Source: Microterricola viridarii (GTDB taxonomy: Bacteria; Actinomycetota; Actinomycetes; Actinomycetales; Microbacteriaceae). Taken from it: DNA of 64,000 nucleotides. The first letter of the stretch is position 1; each line of letters opens with the position of its first letter. The DNA lies in contig NZ_LT629742.1 in assembly GCF_900104895.1 (NCBI RefSeq), positions 3,224,001-3,288,000 of the forward strand. The letters are read 5' to 3'. Position numbers and translations under genes: made by a program. This document shows positions 1 to 8,465 of this stretch, in pieces. The notes under the pieces are model-generated. The model worked only from the letters and a program-made list of their open reading frames with translations. It ran no database searches and was not told the DNA's origin.

Positions 1-266
1 CGCAGCTCGTCGACGCTCATGCCGGGGGCCATCTCGGAGAGCACCGAGGCGGACGCCATCGAGATACTGCATCCGGCGCCGGTCCAGCCGAGTGCGGCGA
101 CCGTGTCGGTGCCGGGCTCCATCGCCAGCTGCAGGGTGATCTCGTCGCCGCAGCTCGGGTTGCGCTCGAAGTGCTGGGCGTCGTGGTGCTCGAGCAGGCC
201 GTCGCCGGAGCGTTTCTTGGAGTGGTCGAGGATCAGCTGCTGGTACAGCCCGTCGAGCGCGCTCAT
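1..266 (-). CDS. sufU: SufU iron-sulfur cluster assembly protein (3' truncated by window edge)
   Basis: The first 88 codons of a SufU-type zinc-dependent sulfur transfer protein are seen; the C-terminal part lies outside the window. SufU accepts persulfide sulfur from SufS for Fe-S cluster assembly in the cytoplasm. Visible family signatures are the start MSALDGLYQQLILDH, the first ligand cysteine in the NPSCGDE segment and the second in GAGCSIS. The ATG overlaps the sufS stop as ATGA, so the two are translationally coupled, which is the usual sufS-sufU order. The third conserved cysteine cannot be checked here. Confidence 0.93.
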   Translation of the reverse strand, partial: MSALDGLYQQLILDHSKKRSGDGLLEHHDAQHFERNPSCGDEITLQLAMEPGTDTVAALGWTGAGCSISMASASVLSEMAPGMSVDEL

Positions 267-1624
267 GCCTGTGCTCCCGTGGTGGTCGTGGCCGGGGCGG
301 TGACAACACCGAAGTAGAGGCGCACCTGGGCGACAGCGGCCAGGAAGCGGTCGACCTCCTCGGTCGTCGTGTAGACGTAGGCGCTGGCCCGGGTCGTGGC
401 GGTGAGGCCGAGCCGGCGGTGCAGCGGCTGGGCGCAGTGGTGGCCGACGCGCACGGCGATGCCCTGGGCGTCGAGGAACTGGCCGACGTCGTGCGCGTGC
501 ACGCCGTCGACGTCGAAGCTGACCAGGCCGGCGCGGGGCACGCCGGCGGCCGGGCCGACGACGCGGATGCCGTCGATCAGCGCGAGCCCGGCCAGCATCC
601 GCTGGGCCAGCTCGTTCTCGCGGGCGTCGATGTGCTCCAGCCCGACGTGCTCCAGATAGCGCACCGCCTCGGCGAGGGCGACGGCCTGCGACACCGGCTG
701 GGTGCCGGCCTCGAAGCGCTGCGGGGCGGGCAGGTAGCTGGCCTCGGTCATCGTGACGGTGCTGATCATGGAGCCGCCGGTGCGGAACGGCGGCAGCGCG
801 TTCAGCAGCTCGGCGCGGCCCCAGAGCACGCCGATGCCGGAGGGGCCGAGCATCTTGTGGCCGGAGAGGGCGAGGAAGTCGACGCCGAGCTCGGCGACGT
901 TCAGGCGCCGGTGCGGGGCGGACTGGCAGGCGTCCAGCACGACGAGGGCGCCGCGCTCGTGCGCGAGCGCGGCGATCTCGGCGACGGGTGCGACGAAGCC
1001 GGTCACGTTGGAGACGTGGCCGATGGCGACGATGCGGGTGCGCTCGGTGAGGGCGGCCGCGGCATCCGCCAGCGTGTAGATGCCGGCGTCGTCGACGGGG
1101 ATGAAGCGCAGGGTGGCACCGGTGGCGGCGGCGAGCTCCTGCCAGGGGATGAGGTTGGCGTGGTGCTCCGCCTCGGTGACCAGGATCTCGTCGCCGGCGG
1201 ACAGCGCGAAGCGGCGCGCGGCCTCTCCCCCGCGGCCGCGGGAGGCGTTGCCGATGCCGTAGGCGACGAGGTTGAGCGCGTCGGTGGCGTTGGAGGTCCA
1301 GACGATCTCGTCCGGGTCGGCGCCGAGGAAGTCGGCGAGGGTCGCGCGGGCATCCTCGAACGCCTCGGTGGCGAGCCCGGCCAGGGTGTGCGCACCGCGG
1401 TGCACGGCGGCGTTGCTGGTGAGCAGGAACTCGCGTTCGGCGTCGAGCACGGATGCCGGCCGCTGGGCCGTCGCCGCAGAATCCAGGTAGGCGAGCGGCT
1501 GGCCGTTCACCTCGGCGGCGAGCGCCGGGAAGTCTGAGCGCAGTCGGAGGACCTCGGCCTCGCTCAGGGCGAGCCCAGTTGCCACGGGCGCGGTTGGTGT
1601 TGCGGGTGAAGCGTGGGTGGACAC
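263..1624 (-). CDS. sufS: SufS group II cysteine desulfurase
   Basis: PLP-dependent cysteine desulfurase (about 453 aa) that takes sulfur from L-cysteine and passes it to SufU. The PLP lysine is in SGHKMLGPSG (about residue 257) and the catalytic cysteine is in RVGHHCAQP (about residue 397), as in the SufS class. I chose the GTG at 1624 because an AGGAAAGG ribosome binding site lies just upstream; an open frame continues to 1663 but has no better site. The N-terminus carries about 25 alanine/proline/threonine-rich residues before the conserved core. The gene overlaps sufU by 4 bases. No sufB/C/D is visible, so either the operon continues to the left or these genes are elsewhere. Confidence 0.95.
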   Translation of the reverse strand: MSTHASPATPTAPVATGLALSEAEVLRLRSDFPALAAEVNGQPLAYLDSAATAQRPASVLDAEREFLLTSNAAVHRGAHTLAGLATEAFEDARATLADFLGADPDEIVWTSNATDALNLVAYGIGNASRGRGGEAARRFALSAGDEILVTEAEHHANLIPWQELAAATGATLRFIPVDDAGIYTLADAAAALTERTRIVAIGHVSNVTGFVAPVAEIAALAHERGALVVLDACQSAPHRRLNVAELGVDFLALSGHKMLGPSGIGVLWGRAELLNALPPFRTGGSMISTVTMTEASYLPAPQRFEAGTQPVSQAVALAEAVRYLEHVGLEHIDARENELAQRMLAGLALIDGIRVVGPAAGVPRAGLVSFDVDGVHAHDVGQFLDAQGIAVRVGHHCAQPLHRRLGLTATTRASAYVYTTTEEVDRFLAAVAQVRLYFGVVTAPATTTTGAQA

Positions 1625-1675
1625 GACGGCCTTTCCTGGCGGCGCGCGGCACGGTCTGCCCAACGCCTCTTAAGG

Positions 1676-1707
1676 GTGGAACCCCGGCGCACGCCGGATT
1701 GTTCCAC
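1676..1707 (-). terminator. Hairpin between lacI-type gene and sufS
   Basis: Two nested inverted repeats: outer arms GTGGAAC/GTTCCAC and inner arms CCGGCG/CGCCGG with a 2-base loop. It lies just downstream of the LacI-type gene stop and upstream of sufS, both on the minus strand, so it probably ends the regulator transcript. There is no good U tract on the minus strand, so function is inferred from position. Confidence 0.45.
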
Positions 1708-1729
1708 TCTTGAGGGTAGGCGATTTCGG

Positions 1730-2746
1730 CTAGGCCGAGCCGCGCCGGACGAGTTCGGTCGGCACGGTGAGGGCGGCGGCCGGTTGGCCCTCGATCACCT
1801 GCATCAGCAGACGCACCATCTCGTTGCTGATCCGCTCGAACGGCTGCCGCATCGTGGTGAGCTGCGGGGTGGTCGTCACGGCCACGGGCGAGTCGTCGAA
1901 TCCGACGATCGCGATCTCGTCCGGCACACTGCGGCCTGCCGCCTGGATGACGTCGAGCGCCCCGGCGGCCATCAGGTCGTTGGCCACGAAGACGGCGTCG
2001 ATCTGCGGGTCCCGCTCGAGCAACTCCGCCATCGCGGTGGCCCCGCTGGCCCGGCTGTAGTCGCCGATCGCCACGAGCGACTCGTCGAAGTCCTCGCCGA
2101 GTTCCTCGCGGTAGCCGGCCAGGCGGGCCACGCCGCCGGAGGTGTCCTGCGGGCCGGCGATCGTGGCGATCCTGCGGCGCCCCTGCTCTCGCAGGTATTC
2201 GACGGCGGAGCGGGCGCCGTCGGCATCCGCGGCACTCACGTAGCCGATCTTGCGCTCGAAGCCGATCGGAACGCCACAGGCGATGGCGGGGATGTTGGCC
2301 GCGACGAGCTCGCTCATGAAATCGAGGCGGCCGGTGTGTGAGGAGACGAGCAGCACGCCGTCGACGTGCCCGGCGAGAATGAAGTCGGCCGCGCGGCGCT
2401 GCTCGGCGTCGGAGCCGGCCATCAGCAGCACGAGGGGAAGATCGCGCTCCTCCAGCGCCTGCGCCGCACCGCGCATGAGAATCGAGAAGTTCGGGTCTTC
2501 GAAGAGGCGCTCGTGCGATTCGGTGAGCAGGAACGCGATCGAATTCGCCTTACTGGTCGCCAGATTGCGGGCGTGCGGGTTGATCCGGTAGCCGACCTTC
2601 TTGATGGCCCGGTTCACGGCGTCCAGCGATTCGGGGCTCACCCAGTGGCCGCCGGTGAGCACGCGCGAGACGGTGCCTCGCGACACCCCTGCCTCGGCCG
2701 CCACATCGTCGATGGTTGGGCGCCGTCTCACCGTTGAATCAGTCAC
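1730..2746 (-). CDS. LacI-family transcriptional regulator
   Basis: A 338-aa LacI/GalR-type repressor. The N-terminal helix-turn-helix and hinge are clear (TIDDVAAEAGVSRGTVSRVL at about residues 9-28, then NPHARNLAT), followed by a periplasmic-binding-protein-like sugar sensor domain (VFVANDLMAAGAL, IVGFDDSPVA near the C-terminus). I chose the GTG at 2746, giving VTDSTVRRRP just before the HTH; the open frame extends further upstream but reads through the region behind the permease gene without family similarity. It sits behind the sugar ABC genes and is the obvious candidate to control them and the divergent GH42 gene through the palindrome at 6319-6336. The ligand is inferred, not shown. 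Confidence 0.92.
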   Translation of the reverse strand: MTDSTVRRRPTIDDVAAEAGVSRGTVSRVLTGGHWVSPESLDAVNRAIKKVGYRINPHARNLATSKANSIAFLLTESHERLFEDPNFSILMRGAAQALEERDLPLVLLMAGSDAEQRRAADFILAGHVDGVLLVSSHTGRLDFMSELVAANIPAIACGVPIGFERKIGYVSAADADGARSAVEYLREQGRRRIATIAGPQDTSGGVARLAGYREELGEDFDESLVAIGDYSRASGATAMAELLERDPQIDAVFVANDLMAAGALDVIQAAGRSVPDEIAIVGFDDSPVAVTTTPQLTTMRQPFERISNEMVRLLMQVIEGQPAAALTVPTELVRRGSA

Positions 2747-2817
2747 GGCTTTAGCGTACTGGCCGCCACGTCCCCGCTTGCCCGCTGCATCCGTCACCGC
2801 AGGCACCCCGCCCAGCA

Positions 2818-3699
2818 CTAGGCCTTCACCGCTCCGGCGGCGAGGTCGACCTTCCAGAATCGCTGCAGTGCGAGGAACAGCAGGATCAACGGGATGATCG
2901 AGAGCAGCGCGCCCGTGATCACGAGCGTGTACATCGCCGGAACCGTCGCCCCCTGGTTCAGCAGGCCGTTCAGGCCCACCGTGATGGGGAAGAGCGAGTC
3001 GCTGCCCAGCATGATGTACGGCAGCATGAAGTTGTTCCACACGGCGACGAACTGGAACAGGAAGATCGTGACCAGGCCCGGGAGCATCATCGGCATCGAG
3101 ATGCGGTGGAAGATGCCCACCTCGCTCGCGCCCTCGGTGCGCGCGGCCTCGACGACCTCCGTCGGCACGGATGCCGCGGTGTAGATACGCGCGAGATAGA
3201 TGCCGTACGGGCTGATGATCTGCGGCAGCAGCACCGCCCAGTAGCTGTTGGTCAGCCCAACCTGAGCCATCAGGAAGTACTGCGGGATCGCCAGGATGAC
3301 GCCGGGAACCAGCACGCCCATGAGCAGGATCTTGAAGATCATGCCCTTGCCCGGGAAGGTAAACTTCGCGAGCACGTAGCCGGAGATGGCCGAGATGTAG
3401 GTGGAGATGAGGGCACCGACACCGGCGTAGAGCGCGGTGTTGAGCATCCAGCGCCAGTAGAGCCCATCACGGTACTGGCTCAGCTCGACGATGTTGTCCC
3501 AGAGGTGTGAGCTCGGCGCGAGCGTGAAGGTGGAGAAGAGCTCTGAGCCGTCTTTGGTGGCCGCCATCAGCACCCAGAACACGGGGAACAGGCAGTAGAT
3601 GGCTCCGATGATCAGGATGCCGGTGGAGAAGACGCTCACACGGGCGCGCGGCGTCTTGGACGACCCCGAGATCGTCGTCATGGTCATTGTCGAGGTCAT
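2818..3699 (-). CDS. Carbohydrate ABC transporter permease (MalG-like, CUT1)
   Basis: Integral membrane subunit (293 aa, about six transmembrane segments) of a CUT1 sugar importer. The EAA loop that contacts the ATPase is visible as EAARTEGASEVGIFHRIS about two thirds along. The start at 3699 (MTSTMTMTT) is preceded by GGAAGAC and lies one base after the upstream permease stop, so the two permeases are co-translated. No dedicated ATPase gene is present in this cluster; CUT1 systems of actinobacteria commonly share one MsiK-type ATPase encoded elsewhere. Confidence 0.93.
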   Translation of the reverse strand: MTSTMTMTTISGSSKTPRARVSVFSTGILIIGAIYCLFPVFWVLMAATKDGSELFSTFTLAPSSHLWDNIVELSQYRDGLYWRWMLNTALYAGVGALISTYISAISGYVLAKFTFPGKGMIFKILLMGVLVPGVILAIPQYFLMAQVGLTNSYWAVLLPQIISPYGIYLARIYTAASVPTEVVEAARTEGASEVGIFHRISMPMMLPGLVTIFLFQFVAVWNNFMLPYIMLGSDSLFPITVGLNGLLNQGATVPAMYTLVITGALLSIIPLILLFLALQRFWKVDLAAGAVKA

Positions 3700-3700
3700 G

Positions 3701-4690
3701 TCAGTCTTCCTGTCCGAAGGCGCGCTTCTGGACAATGCGGAGGAAAAGGAACGAGATCGCGAACGTCGCCACGGCGATGACGATCGAGGTCGCCGCGGCC
3801 GAGTAGATGTCGTCGCGGGTGAATGCGTCGCGGTAGACGAGCATGAGCGGCGACCAGCTGGTCGAGAGGCTGTTGGTCAGCGGGCGCAGCGTCGTCGGCT
3901 CGGAGAACACCTGCAGCGTCGCGATCATCGAGAACAGCGCCGTCATGATCAGGGCCGGCATGATGATCGGGACCTTGATGCGCAGCGCGATCTGCACCTC
4001 GGAGGCCCCGTCGATCGTTGCGGCCTCGTACACCTCCTGCGGCACGGCCTTGAGCGAGGTGTAGATGACGATCATGTTGAAGCCGACGCCGCCCCAGAGT
4101 GCGATGTTGGCGATGCCGAAGATCACGAGGTCGGGCGAGAGCAGGGTCGGCACATCCCAGCCGAGTGCATCGAACACGTAGTAGAACGGGCTGACCGCCG
4201 GCAGGTAGAGGAAGCCCCAGAGCAGCGAGCTGATCACGGCGGGCACGGCGTAGGGCAGGAAGATCGCGGTGCGCGAGAAGGTCTTGGCCCTGCTGCGGCG
4301 GGAATCGAGCAGCAGCGCGAAGAGCAGCGCCAGCCCGAGCATCGTCGGGATGAGGATCGCACCGTAGAGCAGGACCCGGCCGACGCTCGCACCGAACTCG
4401 GGGTTGGTCAGCGTCGCGATGTAGTTCTCGAGTCCGGCGAAGACCTGCTTCTGCGCACCGGAGCCGAGGCCGAGACCGACGACCTGCTTCTTCTGGAAGC
4501 TGAGGAACAGCGTGTAGAAGATGGGCGCGGCCATGAAGACGGCGAACAGCACAATGCCGGGCGCCAGCATGAGATAGGCGCTGCGGGTGATCGAGCGCTG
4601 TGCACGCGAGGTCTTGTTGCGCACCGGCGTGCCTGTCGGCGCGGATGCCGGGGTGCTCACCCCGTGCGGGGTGTCGACGAGAGTTGCCAC
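3701..4690 (-). CDS. Carbohydrate ABC transporter permease (MalF-like, CUT1)
   Basis: The partner permease (329 aa). It has a long N-terminal cytoplasmic segment, about six membrane spans and the EAA motif YEAATIDGASEVQIALRI. It follows the binding-protein gene after a strong hairpin (4771-4801) and precedes the MalG-like gene by one base. Together with the lipoprotein at 4809-6110 it forms the importer that presumably feeds substrate to the GH42 beta-galactosidase. Confidence 0.93.
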   Translation of the reverse strand: MATLVDTPHGVSTPASAPTGTPVRNKTSRAQRSITRSAYLMLAPGIVLFAVFMAAPIFYTLFLSFQKKQVVGLGLGSGAQKQVFAGLENYIATLTNPEFGASVGRVLLYGAILIPTMLGLALLFALLLDSRRSRAKTFSRTAIFLPYAVPAVISSLLWGFLYLPAVSPFYYVFDALGWDVPTLLSPDLVIFGIANIALWGGVGFNMIVIYTSLKAVPQEVYEAATIDGASEVQIALRIKVPIIMPALIMTALFSMIATLQVFSEPTTLRPLTNSLSTSWSPLMLVYRDAFTRDDIYSAAATSIVIAVATFAISFLFLRIVQKRAFGQED

Positions 4691-4770
4691 GGAAGTCTCC
4701 GTACTGGGGTGGGTGGGGCGTGTGGATCGCGAGTGCGGGCGCGCGGACGCGGCGACAGGCGCGGAAGAAA

Positions 4771-4801
4771 CTGCGTGGCGGCCCGGTGGGCCGCCACGCA
4801 G
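4771..4801 (-). terminator. Strong stem-loop after the sugar-binding protein gene
   Basis: A perfect 14-bp GC-rich stem (arm CTGCGTGGCGGCCC) with a 3-base loop, followed on the minus strand by TTTCTTCC. It starts 8 bases after the stop of the solute-binding-protein gene and lies inside the operon, so it is best read as a partial terminator or 3' mRNA stabiliser that makes binding protein in excess over permeases. Confidence 0.75.
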
Positions 4802-4808
4802 GGTGGCG

Positions 4809-6110
4809 CTACTTGACGGTGAAACCGCTCTTCTTCAGATCGGCTTCCGTGATGCTCTGCATCGACACGACGGCTTCTTCGAACGCCGACTGGGTGCGCG
4901 CTTCCGCGGCCTTGGCGAACTCATCGTTGTACGCGCTGAAGGCGACGTTGACGTTCGGGCCGTAGGTGAATGGCTGCACTGCGGCACCGGCCTGCGCGGC
5001 GATGTCATAGAAGTCGCTCTGCTGCGCGAAGAACTCGGGCGGAGACGTCAGCGCGGCCTTCGCGGCCTCGACGTCGGCCGGGTAGATTCCCGAGGTCTCG
5101 ATGAGCCCGGCGATCGCCTCCGGCGAGGTGTTCAGCCAGGTCACGAACTCGACGGCTTCCTTGACGTGCTTGGACTGGGTGGTGACTGCTGTCGTCGATC
5201 CGCCCCAGTTGCCGTTGCTCGGCTTGGCGGCATCCCACTGCGGGGGAAGCGCGGCCGTCCAGAGTCCGGCGGTGTCTGCGGCGTTGCCGGCGAGCACGCC
5301 CGGACCCCACACCGACGAGACCCAGCCGACCTGCGTGCCGTCGTTCAGTCCGGCGTTCCACTCGGGGGTGTACATCGGCTTGTTGTCGATGACGCCCTCC
5401 TCGATGAGGCCGCCCCAGTACGCGGCGACCGTCTGCGTCGGCGACTCATCGATGTCGACGCTCCAGGCGTCGCCGTCGATCGCCCACCACGACGCCCCGG
5501 CCTGCTGGGAGAGGCCGGTGAACCAGCCGGCGTCGTTGGCGGAGAAGGTGCCGAGGTACTTGCTCGGGTCGGCGGCGTGGAGTGCGCGTGCGGTCTCGGC
5601 GTACTCGTCCCACGTCGTCGGGATGCTGAGGCCGTGCTCGGCCAGGATGTCGGCACGGTAGTAGGCCATCATGGGGCCGGTGTCCTGCGGCACGGCGTAG
5701 ACCGCGTCGCCACCGAGCGTCACGGCGTCCCACACACCGGCGGGGAAGTGATCCTCGATGTCGTTGGCGCCCTGCTCGGCGATGTCGGCGAGTGCGTCAG
5801 AGCCGACGAGGGTCGGCAGCTTCTGGTACTCGGCCTGGATCAGGTCGGGCGCTCCGCTGCCGGCCTTGATGGCGGTGAGCAGCTTGGTGATCGCCGGGTC
5901 GCCGCCGTCCTGCTTGTTCACCGTCACCTGGATGTCGGGGTTCGCCTGGTTCCAGATGTCGACCACCTTGTCGAGGTTCGGGGCCCATGCCCAGTAGGTG
6001 AGTTCAACGGGGCCGGAGTCACCCCCGGTGGTGTCTGCCGAGCATCCGGTCATGAGCAGTGCTGAAGCCGCGATTGTTGCGACGGCCGCAAAGCGAAGTG
6101 ATGTGCGCAT
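4809..6110 (-). CDS. Sugar ABC transporter substrate-binding lipoprotein
   Basis: Extracellular solute-binding protein (433 aa, SBP_bac_1 type). It begins MRTSLRFAAVATIAA with a signal peptide and lipobox LMTGC, so it is lipid-anchored on the outer face of the membrane. The start at 6110 has an excellent AAGGAGG seven bases upstream. Body features such as ELTYWAWAPNLDKVVDIWNQ early in the mature part are typical of CUT1 oligosaccharide-binding proteins. First gene of the operon with the two permeases; divergent to the GH42 gene, which suggests a galactoside or galacto-oligosaccharide substrate (inference). Confidence 0.94.
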   Translation of the reverse strand: MRTSLRFAAVATIAASALLMTGCSADTTGGDSGPVELTYWAWAPNLDKVVDIWNQANPDIQVTVNKQDGGDPAITKLLTAIKAGSGAPDLIQAEYQKLPTLVGSDALADIAEQGANDIEDHFPAGVWDAVTLGGDAVYAVPQDTGPMMAYYRADILAEHGLSIPTTWDEYAETARALHAADPSKYLGTFSANDAGWFTGLSQQAGASWWAIDGDAWSVDIDESPTQTVAAYWGGLIEEGVIDNKPMYTPEWNAGLNDGTQVGWVSSVWGPGVLAGNAADTAGLWTAALPPQWDAAKPSNGNWGGSTTAVTTQSKHVKEAVEFVTWLNTSPEAIAGLIETSGIYPADVEAAKAALTSPPEFFAQQSDFYDIAAQAGAAVQPFTYGPNVNVAFSAYNDEFAKAAEARTQSAFEEAVVSMQSITEADLKKSGFTVK

Positions 6111-6289
6111 TCGTCCTCCTTGTCGAATTACTGCAGTGGTGCGTGTGGGTGGTGCAGGGGTGCTGCGAGTGGTGCGAGGCCCAACGCCGAGGCCGGATGC
6201 CACGAGAAAGCGTCAACGGTTCACCGGGGGCCTGTGAGCGGTACTAGTAATTCACACAATGAAAACCCTGTCAAATAGAGCGTCAACTG

Positions 6290-6336
6290 CTGACATGCCA
6301 CGAACCTTCTGTGATAGAACTGTGACCGCACACAGT
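6290..6336 (+). promoter_or_regulatory. GH42 promoter with LacI-type operator
   Basis: CTGACA (6290-6295), a 17-base spacer and an extended -10 TGTGATAGA (hexamer 6313-6318). Immediately after the -10 lies an 18-bp imperfect palindrome, 6319-6336, with arms ACTGTG/CACAGT and a central CG step, the layout expected for LacI/GalR-family operators. It would cover the transcription start, so bound repressor should block initiation. The divergent spacer also has TTGACA on the minus strand (6274-6269) pointing at the binding-protein gene, but its -10 is poor. Confidence 0.55.
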
Positions 6337-6354
6337 CTTTGAGGAGTTCTGCCA

Positions 6355-8418
6355 ATGTCGACATTTGTTCCCCCCGCGCACGCCGAGCGCCGCTCCAATC
6401 GTTCTGAGGCCCCGGCCCGCTGGATCCCCGGAACAGCGGCGCTCCGGTACGGCGGCGACTACAACCCCGAGCAGTGGAGCCGCGAGGTGTGGGTCGAGGA
6501 CATCGCGCTGATGCGCGAGGCCGGGGTCAACCTGGTGAGCGTCGGCATCTTCTCCTGGGTGCTGCTCGAGCCCCGCGAGGGCGAGTACGACTTCAGCTTC
6601 CTCGACGATCTGATCGGCCTGCTCGGCGACGCCGGCATCGACGTCGACCTCGGCACGCCGACCGCGGCGCCGCCCGCCTGGTTCTGGGCGAAGTACCCCG
6701 AGGCGCACCCTGTGATGCGCGACGGCACCCGTCTCGGCTTCGGCTCCCGCGGCATGGTCAGCCCCAGCTCCCCCGAGTACCGCCGCGCGGCGACCGGGAT
6801 CACCGAGCAGCTCGCCCGCCGCTACGCGCAGAACCCGACCGTCGTGATGTGGCACATCCACAACGAGTACGGCGCCCCCATCAGCGACAGCTACGACGAC
6901 TACTCCGTCGCCGCGTTCCGCGCCTGGCTGCGCGCACGCTACGGCACCCTCGACGCGCTGAATGCCGCGTGGGGAACCACCTTCTGGGGCCAGAGCTACG
7001 GCGAGTGGAGCGAGATCGACGCGCCCCGCCTCTCGGCGAGCGTCAGCAACCAGGCGCAGCGCCTCGACTTCCAGCGGTTCACCTCCGACGCACTGCTCGC
7101 CTGCTACGTGGCCGAGCGCGACGTCATCCGCGAGTATGCGCCGAGCACCCCGATCACCACGAACTTCATGGCGACCAACTGCCCGTCGATCGACTACTGG
7201 AAGTGGGCGGAGGAGGTCGACATCGTCGCCAACGACCACTACCTCGTCGCCGAGCGCCGCGACAACCACGTGCTGTTGTCGATGGATGCCGACTTCACCC
7301 GTTCCCTCGCCGGCGGCAAGCCGTGGATCCTGATGGAGCACTCCACCTCGGCCGTCAACTGGCAGCCGCGCAACATCGCCAAGCGGCCGGGCGAGCTGGC
7401 CCGCAACAGCCTCGCCCACACCGCCCGCGGCGCGGACGCCATCATGTTCTTCCAGTTCCGGGCCAGCCGTTTCGGCGCGGAGAAGTTCCACTCGGCGATG
7501 CTCCCCCACGCCGGAACCGGCACTCGCCTGTGGCGGGAGGTCGTGCAGTTCGGCGCCGATCTCGGCGCACTGGCCGCCGTGCAGGGCTCGACGGTGACGG
7601 CATCCGTCGCCATCGTGTGGAGCATCGAGTCGTTCTGGGCGCTCGACCTCGAGTGGCGCCCCTCGGTCGAGCTCGGCCACCGCGAGCGCATCGAGGCCTA
7701 CTACGCGGCGCTCTGGTCGCTCGGCGTCACGGTCGACTTCGTGCTGCCCGGCCACGACCTGAGCGGCTACGACGCGGTCATCGCGCCGAGCCTCTACCTG
7801 CTCGACGCCGACTCCGCCGCGAACCTCGACGCCTACGTCTCCGGCGGCGGCACGCTGCTCGTCTCGTACTTCTCCGGGATCGTGGCCGAGAACGACGAGG
7901 TCTACCCCGGCGCCTCCCCCGGCGCGCTCCGCGACACCCTCGGCCTCGAGATCCACGAGTTCCTGCCCCTCTACGCCGACGAGACCGTGACGCTCAGCGA
8001 CGGCCGCAGCAGCACCGCCTGGAGCGAGGACATCGTTCTGACCGGGGCCAGCGCCGTCGCCGAGTACAGCTCAGGTCCGGCGTCCGGTCGCCCGGCCATC
8101 ACCCGCAACGAGCGCGGCTCCGGCGCCGCCTGGTACGTGTCGACGAAGCTCGTCGGCGAGGATCTGCGCTCGCTCATAGTCACCGTCCTCACCGAGGCCG
8201 GCACGGCGATCGCCGAGCTGCCCACCGACCTCGAGGTGGTGGTGCGCTCGAACGAGAGCACCGACTTCTCGTTCTTCATCAATCACGCGGATGCCGCGGC
8301 CACCGTGCCGCTGCGGCTGGCCGCCGCTGGCACCGACGCGATCACGGGCGAGCCCGTCGGCGCCGACGTCACCGTGCCGGCCGCCGGGTTCCGGGTGATC
8401 GCCAGCCCGCGCGCCTAG
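6355..8418 (+). CDS. GH42 beta-galactosidase
   Basis: A 687-aa glycoside hydrolase family 42 enzyme that should release galactose from beta-galactosides in the cytoplasm. Order: TIM barrel beginning YGGDYNPEQW, acid/base Glu171 in HIHNEYG, nucleophile Glu328 in WILMEHSTS, then a beta-galactosidase trimerisation domain and a small C-terminal beta domain. There is no signal peptide. RBS GAGGAG lies 9 bases before the ATG. Divergent from a CUT1 importer and near a LacI repressor; the cluster looks like import and cleavage of galactosides. Exact linkage preference cannot be read from sequence. Confidence 0.94.
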   Translation: MSTFVPPAHAERRSNRSEAPARWIPGTAALRYGGDYNPEQWSREVWVEDIALMREAGVNLVSVGIFSWVLLEPREGEYDFSFLDDLIGLLGDAGIDVDLGTPTAAPPAWFWAKYPEAHPVMRDGTRLGFGSRGMVSPSSPEYRRAATGITEQLARRYAQNPTVVMWHIHNEYGAPISDSYDDYSVAAFRAWLRARYGTLDALNAAWGTTFWGQSYGEWSEIDAPRLSASVSNQAQRLDFQRFTSDALLACYVAERDVIREYAPSTPITTNFMATNCPSIDYWKWAEEVDIVANDHYLVAERRDNHVLLSMDADFTRSLAGGKPWILMEHSTSAVNWQPRNIAKRPGELARNSLAHTARGADAIMFFQFRASRFGAEKFHSAMLPHAGTGTRLWREVVQFGADLGALAAVQGSTVTASVAIVWSIESFWALDLEWRPSVELGHRERIEAYYAALWSLGVTVDFVLPGHDLSGYDAVIAPSLYLLDADSAANLDAYVSGGGTLLVSYFSGIVAENDEVYPGASPGALRDTLGLEIHEFLPLYADETVTLSDGRSSTAWSEDIVLTGASAVAEYSSGPASGRPAITRNERGSGAAWYVSTKLVGEDLRSLIVTVLTEAGTAIAELPTDLEVVVRSNESTDFSFFINHADAAATVPLRLAAAGTDAITGEPVGADVTVPAAGFRVIASPRA

Positions 8419-8422
8419 CCGG

Positions 8423-8456
8423 CCACTGGGGCGCGTCGCTCAGGCGTGCCCCGTGG
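8423..8456. terminator. Imperfect hairpin between convergent genes
   Basis: Arms CCACTGGGGC and GCCCCGTGG pair with one bulged T in the 47-base spacer between the GH42 gene and the convergent endonuclease-fold gene. No T tract is present. Probably a shared terminator. Confidence 0.4.
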
Positions 8457-8465
8457 CGCAGCGGC

